Assembly (NCBI GenBank): GCA_963965975.1
Contig: OZ014420.1
Coordinates: 5,978,001-6,042,000, forward strand
Length of the DNA stretch: 64,000 bases
Direction: 5' to 3'
DNA from: Xestospongia bergquistia
Lineage: Eukaryota; Porifera; Demospongiae; Haplosclerida; Petrosiidae
The stretch's first letter is position 1; each line of letters starts with the position of its first letter. Shown here one piece after another: positions 52,740 through 64,000 of this stretch. The position numbers and the translations under genes were made by a program. The notes below the pieces were generated by a model. That model did no database searches and was not told where the DNA came from. It saw only the letters and a list, made by a program, of their open reading frames with translations.

Positions 52740-53650
52740 TGACTATAGATGGATCTGTAGCAAGTTATCTAGCAGCATCTCTGTTATGTTGTGATGAATA
52801 TGTTATGAATGGATGGATGAATAGGTAGATAAATGGATGGATGGATACACCAATTGATGAATGGATGAATGACTTATTATAATGACATCATGTATCTCTC
52901 TCTTCTCTTTTAGGGTATTAGCACTAATAGTAGATAATACATTTACTAGTATACCACATATAGCTCAACTTATGGTACCAGGTGCTAGTTCATTACCGCG
53001 ATTCTTTTATAAGAATAAAGTAAATAATAATTTTGAAAGATATGTTAATTTTATTGTTCTCTTATAGTTTTTGAGTTATCATGAAATACATCGTATTAGA
53101 GCACCTACATTATTTCTCTCAAGTTTAGCTGATCAATTAATTCCATCACAAATGATGTTAGAACTATATCAAGTAAGATGAATGAGTGGATGGACAGATG
53201 GTTGGTAGTGTTAGTACAAATTTTAAGTAACATCTTTTATTTCCTCTCATTTTAGTCGTGTGGTTCATCTCTTAAAACAATAGAAACATTTCATGGAGGA
53301 ACACATAATGGTACTTGGATGTGTTATGGATATTATGATCATATCAATAAATTTATGGCTTATGTAAGTAATACTGTGTTATATAATTCCTTTATAGATC
53401 ATAGATGATGTCATTATACTTTATAATGTAAGAGGTTAAGTTATTAATGTTATTATATTTGTTATTGTGTAGGTACTTCATTTTCATTCTTTATCTGATA
53501 TCCTCTACTAACTACTAATGGAATAACTACAAATATTAAACATTTAATACTAACAATAACAACAATAATACTGTTACTACTAATTATAGGGTTAACCCCA
53601 TTAGTTGGTCAGGTTAGTATTAATATACATATTGATAAAAACACATGATA
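52740..53650 (+). pseudogene. Partial ABHD13 duplicate with introns retained
   Basis: Matches the end of exon 2 and exons 3-6 of the gene at 36.9-38.5 kb, with the introns between them and the 3' flank, at very high identity. Exon-equivalents: about 52747-52798, 52914-53019, 53068-53172, 53256-53362, 53474-53535. Exon 1 with the membrane anchor, the Ser nucleophile motif region and most of exon 2 are absent. The exon 2 donor reads AT instead of GT, and exon 6 is frameshifted before the Asn-rich tail. It is therefore a segmental-duplication pseudogene, not a retrocopy. The catalytic Asp and His exons are still open. Confidence 0.9.
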
Positions 53651-53863
53651 ATATGTGTTTTAATTGCTGCTCGTTATTGTTTCCATTTGTTTATTAATGA
53701 TTTCAACTATCAACTGCTTTAATAATCATGTGTAAACTAGTTCAAAGTTCCAACAGAAGGTAATAATACAATAACATTACAGCTGAGATATAATAGTAAT
53801 ATACTACAAACATAGTTTGTTCAAAAGTATCAGCTCTATTGTTTTAAAAATTTAACAGAAAAG

Positions 53864-56800
53864 TCATTCTATCAGTGGCAGTTGCTCTATGCTGGTCAAT
53901 GTCTTCTCTTGCGATTTAAGAGCATACAGGACTGGCCTGCATCCAACAATTCTAACATACTGAAGAGTGGGATGATGAAAGACAGTTTGACAAAAGTCTT
54001 GTGTTTCTTTGATCCAATTAGGCTGAGACAATTCATCGTGAACACTACGGCAGTTTATACGGAGAAGTTTCATAGTTGTATGTGACTGTAACATTTTAGT
54101 AATAAGAGGTAGTCCCTGTTCATAGAACAATGTTTGTTGTATTTTTTCATAACTACAGTCATTAGACACACATGACTTATCTAGCCTGAATTGTAGTTCA
54201 AGTTCTGTGATATGAGAGTGGATAGTATTAAAGAAAGTTTTTAACTGTTCACAGTTGGTATTTGACAGTGGAATGGGTACACTCAGCTCCTTTAGACTGG
54301 TGTTGTGTGAGAGACCAGTTGTTAGGAATGAGAGGTAATCACTGGAAATGTCATCAATGTAGATGATAATCTCAAGGTATTCTATTGTGTTGTTTTTTTC
54401 TAACATGTCTTGTAAACTAGGACCAATATTCTTTAAAATGTTATTATTGCCTGCCTTTACTCTTAAAGCCTTAAGTGTAGTATTACTCTGTAGAATAGTA
54501 AATAGTTCAATAACACTCTCAGCTGTGTCTAGTGATAGTTGAAGTTGTTGTAGATTAGGATGATATTGAAATAAAGGAGGTAGTGGATGTGGTTGATGTA
54601 GTATAACACAGTTCAGTCCTTTGATATGTTGATGAAGTAATGGTGTCTGTTTTCTAATTTCTAGAGCGGTGAGTGGTGTGTTCTCTTTTACCAAATCCAG
54701 TGATGATATTGGCTGGTGATTAGAAAACACATTTAGCTCATTTAGCTTAAGAGCTTGTAGCATGCTATTTTCTTCAAATAATTGTTCACTTTTTTCTTGA
54801 TTAACTGGCTTTACAAGTTGTGACAGAAAGTCCACTGCACGTGAATATAATTTAATATATTTGTCTTTTGTTATTATTGTAACGAGACTGCTAACAACAT
54901 CAACAATATCAGTAGAGAGTGATTGTACAATGTGAGAATGGACAACTTCTAATCGTTCTGATTCATATAATATAAGATTAATCCATAAAGTATCCTCTAC
55001 TTCAGATGCAGTTATCTTGTCTATCTGTACATATTGTGTCCCATTATAAAAGTCTATAATGAAACATAGAACTTTCATTTGTCTTAGCTGTATTAACTCC
55101 AACAATAGTAACTGAGTGATATCCACACATAATTTCCAACGATTATTTATTTCCAATGTAATATAAAGCTCTTGAAGGTTACAAGAAAATGATGACTGCA
55201 ATAATGTTGCCATTGCCTCTTTACTCATATCGTCATAATTCCACAATGTTAATTCTAATTTTAGACACCTAACATTATTGCTTTTAAGTGCTTTAGTGAG
55301 GAGTTGTATTGCCTGTCCATTCAATATTCCCAAGTCCAAATGATTCCATGTTGTGTTAGAATTATTGAGGAAATATCCAAGACACTGTATGTCAAACAGA
55401 GATAATGTACGCCTATCAATGTAATGAAGACATAGTGACTGGTTCTTAATAGATTGTGAAAATATTTGGCATAATTTTGTGTTCTGTGATTCATACAAAA
55501 GCTGAAGAAGTAGGTCTATTTGTTTATAGCATTGCAGACTTTGATGATTAATATGTATCTTAGGAATCTGCTTGAAATGAGAGTAGTAACACTTATCAAA
55601 TCCAAACAATTGTCTTCTTTTACATTGCAGGTCAAGTTTTTTGTTAAAATATTGTTGATATCTCTCATGTTTAAGGTGAGATAGACCTACCACAAACCTC
55701 AGACACATTTGAAAGTGATCATTATCAAAATGTTCTGTAAACACTTCCTCTGTCTTCTCATACTTAGCTATCCACCATGCTGCTAGAAATTCCTGGATAC
55801 TCAAGTCAAGAAACTGATAAATGTCTTCATTATAAATATTGAATGATGTTATTAGTCCTAGATAGCTTTCTTCCTCAGACAGATCAAGAATTTTATCCGA
55901 AGAAAATGTTCTTGGACTGTTTTCTTTTAAATTGAGATAAGCAAACTCACAAATCGCTTTGAAAGGTGTATCTAAGTTTGATGGTAAATCGTGAAGACTA
56001 AGCAACTTATCTTTGGTTTCAACATATCTTCTGATAGTTTGTAGGATAAAATTCTCATATAATTCTGTGAGTGTTGTTGGTAACTGTGCATTTAACTCAC
56101 GGTAAACTGAAATCACTATGGAACAGATTATAGGTATATAACACAATGACTGGATATCACCTCGTACTTTAAGATCATGCATGAGTTTCTCAGCTAGATG
56201 TGGTTCTTTTTCTAGTGTTGTTTTCATTACTGCCTCAATTTCTTTCTCTAAAAATCCCATAACTTCATATCTAGTAATTGATGGTATTTCTAACAGAGAA
56301 AAGGAGGCATAGCTACGAGAGGTAACAATTACTGAACATTTGGCTAACATCTCTCTACGAATTATTCTAGCTGCTAGTGAGGATTGTCTGAGATCTATAC
56401 TTAATTCATCCCAACCATCAAAAATTAGCAATGCTCTTTCTCCTTCTGTATCTGTCATTTGCTTTGCAATTTCAAAGACTTTTGAACTCTGGCAAACAAA
56501 CAAATCTACTACCTCTTTAGCCTGTGCAACCTTGTCATTTCCAAGAGGACAGTAAAGTACAATGATATATTGTTCTTTAGCCATACTCAACAGTTCATGA
56601 CAGAGTGTTGTCTTTCCAATACCAGGAGGACCTTCAACTACTGCTCTAAAAGGCTGATATACAGTATCACCAGTGATAGTATAGCTTAACTTTGGCCTAA
56701 GGACATCCTGGATATTTACCACGCCGTAGGTATATTGAGTACTTGTAATTTTGTCAACTTGTCCCCTTAGCGTATACCACTGTTTCTGTACTATTGTATA

Positions 56801-58853
56801 AGGAGTAAAATCTCTGTCTTGTATTTGTAATTGTGATAATTTTCCAAAGACATGTTTTCCTACATGTGGTGGCCAACGTGCAAGCTCAATTTTGTGTTTT
56901 TCATTGATATCACTATATCGCTGAAGAATATCGTCTTCAGGTAGAGCTTCATTGCAAATATGTTTACCTTAATTAAAGAAATATAAATAATATGTAATAA
57001 TAAGTATAATCAAATATTGACAGGATAAACACATGTACACTCAGTATATGACATGTAAATAAAACATTTATGAAAATTTATTAAATGTAGGAATGGTGAT
57101 AAAAACATCTTAATCAGACCCAAAAGTAGAAATGGCAGTATGGACATCCTTATATTGTAGCCACAAGATCAAGGGCACAATAATCCTTATTTAATGTAAT
57201 AGTGGTAGCAGAATAGGCAAACAGTTTCATACGATGTTAATAGCTATTTACTTTGGATATAAAGTTTTATTGCTTCAGTAATGTGTTCACAACATAATAA
57301 AATATAGCTTTCAAATATAAATATTGAGTACATGTTCAGGCACTTTTGTGTGACTACCATGTAGGAATGTTCATACTGCCAGTTCTAATTTGGGCTTATA
57401 TATAACTGACTTCTACCATGCACCATATATGCAAAGTTAATAAGTGTTCCTGGATGTTTTTAAGTGTTTGGGAACATTTATAAAACTTCCTGGGCTATTT
57501 ATTAAGATTTGTTATGATAGTTATATAAACCAGATTTCATTGGTCAGTTTGCTACACACATGGTAGAAAAACTGATTATTCCAGACGATAAAAGGAAGTT
57601 TTTTAAGTCTACTGTTTGCTTTTTATTAGTCTCTCTCCAATTACTCTGGTCTGGTTGTGGTATTAACTCATTTACATGTTTTATTAGCTAAAAGTGCTCT
57701 TTATTAATACAAATGTGCTATATGATAAGCGATAATGCATCATGGTCAGAAGTAGCCAACTCAAAATACTAATAGTTATTATAAATAGCCACATAGCAAT
57801 ATACTATCCAATATGATGAGATATTGGAGAGTATAATTCTATAGTGAGTACTAATTTAGCGATTATCTGAGATTGAGAGCAGTCATTAAAATTAACACAT
57901 AATAAGCTCCAAATACATAATCGATTGAAAGTGACATAACACACATCACAGCTACAAGATTAATATAATTAAGTTATAGATTATATAAAAGGAATAGATA
58001 TTTTCATATCTATTTACCTTTAGTGAGATATTCAACTATCTCATCAGCTTTCTGTAGATTATTAACTACTCGTCCCTTCATGGCAGTGATCACTTTATCC
58101 CAAGTAACAGGAGATGACTTAGTCGTTATCCAACTTTGAAGGACTAGATCTAGTTTTATTATGTTTTTCCTTTTTTCACTTTCTAAGCCATTTAAAACAT
58201 TATCCCCAACTTTCAATGATAAGCCGATTTCGTACCACTTGTCATCAATATCCGCTAATATGTCTAGCAGATCATGTTTATCAGGAGCTTCTTTTAAAAT
58301 ATCAGAAATATCTAAATACAAGACAAACAATTAAAGTTAATTATGATATTTCAACTTTAGATTTAGTTCTCTCAATAGTTTTAGTTATATGGTCATTTGT
58401 TCAATGCATAAACATGAGCATTGCTTGTACATAGAAATATAAACAACTTGGTAGTTGAGTTAATTCGTATTCACTAATTCATACTAATCATCTTATACTA
58501 TACATGCTTATACATTTGTCTACCGAGGAATGAGATGGCATGAAAAATTATAATTACAAAAAATTATAAATATATTGATTCATTTGTTTGGAGTGATGTA
58601 TTTTTTTCAGATGTTGTTTACCTGTTTTAGGCCCAGGGTTAACTTCAATATCACCTGATAAAATGAGGAGAAGTAAGAAAAATAAGACTAGAGATATCAG
58701 GTTACCACCACCCTCCTCTCCCGTTCCTCCAGACAATATGAGTGACTCCACACATCCTAAGATATCAGTAGTAGTTCCCTTTTTAATGGTATTTGGTATC
58801 TGATGACAGTACCATAACCCAATACTAACTCTCCATTGTGTAGTATCTATCAT
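53864..58853 (-). CDS. NACHT-LRR receptor (NLR) with 2A-like N-terminus and Death-like domain
   Basis: Innate immune sensor of the NLR class. Exons 58622-58853, 58018-58311, 53864-56967 join in phase (1, 1) to 1209 aa. Exon 1: residues 1-50 of unknown role, a hydrophobic run 51-65 (ISLVLFFLLLLILS) and directly after it GDIEVNPGP (67-75), a 2A-like ribosome-skipping motif. Exon 2: helical domain of about 98 residues (ILKEAPDKHDLLDILADI ... SPVTWDKVITAMKGRVVNN) that reads as a Death domain. Exon 3: NACHT with Walker A GPPGIGKTTLCHELL (about 289), Walker B ALLIFDGWDELS, sensor VIVTSRSYAS and SIQEFLAAWWIAKYEKTEEV. The C-terminal third has leucine-rich repeats (LLLQLLYES, IELFTILQSNTTLKALRVKA, LTTGLSHNTSLKELSVPIPL). 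Neighbour of a second NLR. The exon 1 start at 58853 is the only Met in frame that leads into the 2A part. Confidence 0.92.
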
Positions 58854-59369
58854 AGTCGACTAGATCTACATGATTAATAGAGATTACAATAGTTAGGTCA
58901 TATTAATACATTGTGTGACATGACTAGACTACAAGGCTAACCTCTAGTTCTGGTAATATCACCTTCACAGTTCACACTGAACTATATATTTGTAACTGCC
59001 CACCCACAATTATATATATGACCATATTTGGTAGTAGTGTAATTATAGTATAGGAAGACTATCTATTTTTAGCAACATAGTAGCATTATAAAATATTGAA
59101 AATGTAATAGTTGTATTATAATGCTAAGAGACTTTTTGAAGGTATATAAATGTGTTATAGGTTATGACAACATACTTGTTTATAATTTCTGCATGTAACA
59201 GTTTATGTTCTTTCTTAATCAACATCTTCAATTATAATGTAAAATCACATTTTGAAAATAACACAATACTAAATGAAAAGGTATGGAAAATATTCTAACA
59301 CAATTACACAGGACATATTAATTTTAATGATACAACCAATCTATTATTAGTAGAGGGTTCACTTGTTAT

Positions 59370-59640
59370 TGTCTGTGCATGCCAATTAATGTCTTTTCAT
59401 TTGATTTAAGAGTATCTCTTAGAACTGATGGTTTATAAATCACAATACATTGAAGAGAGGCATTAGTGAAGATAGTTTGCCAAAAATCTTGCACTAGATC
59501 TATCAAATGAGGTTGAGAGTAACCCAATTTATAGTTTGATGTATCTTTAGCATGTTGGTAATAAGAGGTAGTATCACTTCACAGAAAATAACTGCCTTTT
59601 CTCATCAATATGCATTTACATAAGTTTAACTTCTGCGAGT
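59370..59640 (-). pseudogene. NLR 3'-end fragment
   Basis: About 270 bases resembling the 3' end of the flanking NLR genes: GCCAAAAATCTTGCACTAG..., AATGAGGTTGAGAG, AGCATGTTGGTAATAAGAGG (compare 54090-54120 and 60045-60170). It is strongly decayed with no open frame, and is followed by another copy of the AATAATTCCAATTATCAACTG flank. It lies between the two intact NLR genes. Confidence 0.65.
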
Positions 59641-59878
59641 TTGTTTGCTAGAGATAACGTTAATAATGCGTATGCTCTTGTTCTTTTAATTACTCCTCAT
59701 TATTCTTTGCATGTAATTATTATTAATAATTCCAATTATCAACTGTCTAATGTCTGTGTAGGTAGGTTCAAAGTTTAAACATATAACACAATAACATAGA
59801 AACATGTAGAGTATGCTTTGTGTTGTACTAAAGTCCATGCAAAGATTAATATTACATCGAAAATTGAACTTGGATGTT

Positions 59879-62800
59879 CTATGGTCTATTTATACATGAA
59901 ATAACCCATTCTATCAGTGGTAGTTGCTCTTTAGTCAATGATACCTTCTCTTGTGGTATAAGAGGATGTTCAAGGACTGAGGAAAATTTAGTGATTAAAA
60001 TATATTGAAGTGAGGGATGATGGGAGATGGTTTGCCAAAACTTTTGTGCTATTTCTATCCAGTTAGGTTGAGATAAGTGCATGTCGAAAACACCAGTACT
60101 GTTCTCTATGCGAAGAACTTTTAGAGTTGCGTGAAAATTTAGCATGTTAGTAATAAGATATAGACCTTGTTCATAAAACAATTTCACACCTGCCATTGAT
60201 GCATGTGACAATTGACCTAACTTGAATTGCAGTTCAAGTTCTGTGAATTGTTTCTTGTGAGAGATAACATTAAAGAAGGTTGTCATCTGTTCATAGTTAG
60301 TATCTGACAGTGGAATAGGTACATTCAACCCCAGTAGACTGGTGTTGAGTGACAGACCAATTGTTAGAAATGACAGGTAAGTACTGGAAATAGTGTAAAT
60401 ATGGCTGCAACATGAACAAGCTTTTGAATTTCCAGTTCTATTCCACTGAATAAGATAAGTAATAATGGCAAAATATTCAAGTGTTTTGTTATGTGCTAAC
60501 ATGTCTTGTAAACTAGGACCCACTCTGTCAAAAATATACTCTTCATCTATCTTCACTTTTAGAGTCTTAAGTGTAGTATTACTTTGTAGAATAGTAAATA
60601 GTTCAATAGCGTTCTTAGCTGTGTCTAGTGATAGTTCAAGCTGTTGTAGATTAGGATGACATTGAAATAATAGAGGTAGTGGATATAATTGATATTTTAC
60701 TACAAGACAAGGCAGTAGTCCTTTTATGAGTTGAAACCTATATCGATTCTCCATGAGATGATAATTAATATTTAGTTTACAAGCTAGTAATGTGCAATTG
60801 TTGTCTTTTAGTAATTGTTCAATTCTTTTGTCATGAATTGACCTTTCAAGTTGAGCCAAAAAACTCAACGCAAGTGACTTTTGTTGAATAGACTCATCTG
60901 CAGTAATTCCTTTAATTAAACTGTTAACAACATCAGCAATATCAGTTGACAGTGATGAGACAAGGTGAGAATGAACAAGTTCTACATATGATTCATGTAG
61001 AGTAACATTGATTGATAAAATATCATCCAATTCGGATACAACTATCTTGTCTATTTCTATATATTCACTGTTAAAGTCTAAAGTGAAACATACTGTCTTT
61101 AGTTGTTTTAATTGTAGCAACTGCAATAATAGTAGTTGAGTTGTATCCATATATAGACCTTTTTGTCTATTTAACTTCAATGTAATATAACACTCTTGAA
61201 GGTAACAGGAGAATGATGACTGCATTAATTTTATCACTGCCTCTATACTCATCTGGTCACAATTTTGTATTGTCAAATCAAACTTAACGCATTGTATGCT
61301 ATTGTTGTCAGTAAGTGTTTTAATGAGGAGCTGTACTGATTGTCCATTTAGACTTCCCAAATCCAAGTATTTCCATGTTGTGTTTGAGTTGATGAGAAAA
61401 AATCTGAGACACAACACATCAAACAGAGATAATTTGGTGTTATGGAGACACAGTGACTGGTTCTTCATAGACTGTGATAATACTTGACATAATTTTTTAT
61501 TCTGTGATTCATACAAAAGATGAAAGATAAGAGTATCTAATTTGTCAGACTGAAAAAGAAACCGAGCAATATGTGGTCTATATATTTCATTGAAATTGGA
61601 GTAGTAACAACCATCAAACCCTCTCCTTTTACATTGCAGGTCAAGTTCTTTATTAAAATATTGTTGGTAGCTCTCACCTTCAAGGTGAGTTAGACCTGCC
61701 ACAAACCTCAGACACATTCTAAAGTGATCATTATCAAAATGTTCTGCAAACACTTCCTCTGTCTTCTCATACTTAGCTATCCACCATGCCGCTAGAAATT
61801 CCTGGATACTCAGATGAAGGAATTGATAGTTCTCCTCGTCATACATAGCAAATGATGTCATTAGTCCAAGATAGTCTTCCTTCACTGACTGATCAAGAGA
61901 CTGGTGGAGTTGAACTAAAGAAAATGTCATTTGGTTTTTCTTCAAGCCGTGGTAGGCAAACTTGCAAATCTCTTGGAAAGGTATATCTAAGACTAATGGT
62001 AACTGACAAAGGCTGTGTAGTTGTCTAGGTTCAATATTGTGAGTATGCTTAATTTTGACATGTCTTCTGACAGTTTGTAGGATAAAATTCTCATACAATT
62101 CTGCAAGTGTTGTTGGTAACTGTCCATTTGACTTACGATAAACTAAAATGGCTATGGAACAGACTAGTGGTACATAACACAATGACTGGACATCACCTCG
62201 TACTTCAAGATCTTGGATAAATTTCTCAGCTAGATGTAGTTCTTTTTCTAACAACCCTTTCACTACTGTCTCAATATCCTTAACTGAAAATCCCACAACT
62301 TCAATGTGTCTGTTAACTGAAGACATGTCTAGCAAAGAAGAGGAGGCATAGCTACGCGAGGTAACAATTACTGAACATTTGGCTAATATCTCTCTACAAA
62401 TTATTCTAGTTGCTAGTGAGGATTGTCTGAGATTTGTACTTAATTCATCCCAACCATCAAAGATTATCATTAGCCCTTCCCCATGTATTTTGTGTAGCCA
62501 TTCAGTCACAATGTTAACTTCATTAGAGTCATAAGTTTGCTTGAGAATATCTCGTAATTCCTTAGCTTGAGCAATCTTGTCATTTCTGAGAGAACAGTAT
62601 AGTACCAAGTTATAATGTTCATGTGTGAGTTCTCCTTTAGTCCACATATTTAATAGTTTACGACAGAGTGTTGTCTTACCAATACCAGGAGGACCATCAA
62701 CTATTACTCTAAGAGACTGACCACTATCACATGGTTTAAGAACATCCTGAATATCTATCTGTTTATCTTGAGTAACTTGAGGTATTTTATCAACTTGTCC

Positions 62801-63027
62801 TCTTAACATACACCATTGTTTCTGTAGTATTGTTTGAGGAGTGGCATGTCTGTCTTGTGTTTGTAGCAGTGTTAATTTTCCAAAGAAGTCTTGCCCAACT
62901 CGTGGTGGCCAGTCTGTAGGGACAATAGGTTGGTGCTTGTACCGATCTACCATAATATCACAATATTGCTTAACTTCTGAGTATAATGAACTGGTGGGTG
63001 GAGGTTCATCATAATCGCTGAACTCAC
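59879..63027 (-). CDS. Second NACHT-LRR receptor, main exon (5' exons outside window)
   Basis: Tandem paralogue of the NLR at 53.9-58.9 kb. This single 3149-base exon codes for 1048 aa, starting in phase 1 at an AAG acceptor (63028-63029), just as in its neighbour. It opens EFSDYDEPPPTSSLYS, then DWPPRVGQDFFGKLTLLQTQ. NACHT: Walker A VIVDGPPGIGKTTLCRKLL, Walker B GLMIIFDGWDELS, VIVTSRSYAS, then FLHLSIQEFLAAWWIAKYE, a conserved CRRGFDGCYYSNF block and C-terminal LRRs (AIELFTILQSNTTLKTLKVK, LTIGLSLNTSLLGLNVPIPL). It is longer than the neighbour in the NACHT P-loop neighbourhood (an insert around WTKGELTHEHYNL). Death and 2A exons are expected beyond 64000, because the intron end there resembles the neighbour's intron. 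Confidence 0.93.
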
Positions 63028-63029
63028 CT

Positions 63030-64000
63030 TAAAAAATAAATACTGTTAGATTATACATAAAGAATTTTATTGTCATCTCAAGACATCCACTCTGTGTAGA
63101 AGGGCATCTATTTAAGTTTATTTTTTGACATGGCCTCAGGAACATGGTCAAGTCTATAGAAATACACTATTGCTATGACATAACAATAGAATGTTAAATA
63201 ACATTAGCTTTGTTTGAGTAGCTTTCTTACTTTTATTCTTCAATTAACTTGTAGACAAAAAAAAGAGGAATGACAGGCTATACATAGGTTGATGGGTGGG
63301 CATATATAACTGAAGTATTCACATTTTATTTACAACATTGCATGGGTGCCAGTAAATGTACGAGATGCCCTTCTTTGAAGAGTGGGTGTTTGGGACAAGA
63401 CTTGATAGCTTTGTGGTTTATTTACAAGAATGTTTGTCCCAAGAATATAATGAATTACATTGACACAGATTTTCTAGCTTTTTGTTATTACTTATAACAT
63501 AATATATAACACAAAAGTAAATTTACTAATAACTAGTACAGAAGGCACCTATTTACTTTTGGTAAACATTGTGCCTTTAATATGACCAAATAGATCATAA
63601 ATCATCTCTATTCATTTATCATTAATAATGTCATCAACTGAGACTTTATATAATATGCTTCATCAATTTCCTATGATCTGTCATAACTATTATTAAATGT
63701 TCAATATCATCAATTAGGCCACTCCTCTTACTATGTGAACTCTAATTCTATAACATTTGACCTTTGAGCTAGATTTTTGACTTGGCTTATGAATGAACCT
63801 ACTTATCAGGAAAAGTATATCAATTACAATAATGTTAAGATTATTATTTATTATCTGCACTAGATCAAGCAATTTGAAGTGGTGGGATCAGATTTAGTGA
63901 GTACTAACTTAGCAATTATCTAAGCTTAATTTCAGTCACTAGAATTAATACATAGTAAGCTCAAAGTGAATACTCCCATTGAAAGTGACATGCATACTAC
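63030..64000. other. Intron of the second NLR gene
   Basis: No exon recognised. The last 105 bases (GTGAGTACTAACTTAGCAAT to TTGAAAGTGACATGCATAC) align with 57838-57945, the sequence just before the Death-domain exon of the first NLR. The corresponding exon should therefore begin shortly after the window. Confidence 0.6.

Overview
The window looks like nuclear DNA of an early-branching animal, most likely a demosponge such as Amphimedon. This rests on metazoan gene content (gamma-syntrophin, EXTL3, ARHGAP18, an NDUFV1 very close to the vertebrate protein, NACHT-LRR receptors), on many very short introns (about 50-100 bases) with GTAAGT-type donors, on intergenic gaps often below 500 bases, and on an AT-rich background full of simple repeats. 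The species is an inference. Exon limits come from reading frame, splice signals and remembered family sequences; codon phases close for every gene model, but single-base errors are possible.

Layout. 1-8.2 kb is a dense housekeeping block: the 3' part of a cathepsin L-like protease (+), FAF2/UBXD8 (-), CMC1 (+, only 45 bases from the FAF2 start codon) and NDUFV1 (+). 8.2-19.7 kb holds a single-exon SPRY protein (-), the methionine-salvage enzyme acireductone dioxygenase ADI1 (-) with a decayed hAT-like transposon and a 119-base perfect palindrome in its introns, and then about 4 kb of DNA-transposon debris. 19.7-36.6 kb is a run of four minus-strand genes about 0.1-0.5 kb apart: a LURAP/FAM89-like adaptor, ARHGAP18/28-type RhoGAP, EXTL3 and a gamma-syntrophin. 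ABHD13 (+) diverges from the syntrophin.

38.5-52.7 kb contains no convincing protein gene. It carries two GC- or AT-rich hairpins, E2F-like motifs and, most strikingly, two blocks (about 42.2-43.8 and 45.8-48.0 kb) of a higher-order tandem repeat. Every monomer of this repeat contains a minus-strand splice donor and acceptor at normal sponge exon/intron spacing, so it looks like an array of about 30 non-coding micro-exons. Other satellites flank it.

52.7-64 kb starts with a partial duplicate of ABHD13 that kept its introns. Two tandem NACHT-LRR (NLR) genes follow on the minus strand. The first is complete: an N-terminal hydrophobic stretch ending in a 2A-like motif, a Death-like domain, NACHT and LRRs. 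The second runs off the window. Two further NLR scraps (38.7 and 59.4 kb) and the repeated ABHD13/NLR junction show that this is an expanding immune-receptor cluster which grew by segmental duplication.

Functionally, the named genes serve mitochondria (CMC1, NDUFV1), ER/lipid-droplet protein quality control (FAF2), sulfur salvage (ADI1), glycosaminoglycan synthesis (EXTL3), cytoskeleton and membrane scaffolding (ARHGAP18, syntrophin, LURAP-like) and innate recognition (NLRs). There is no sign that neighbours share a pathway.
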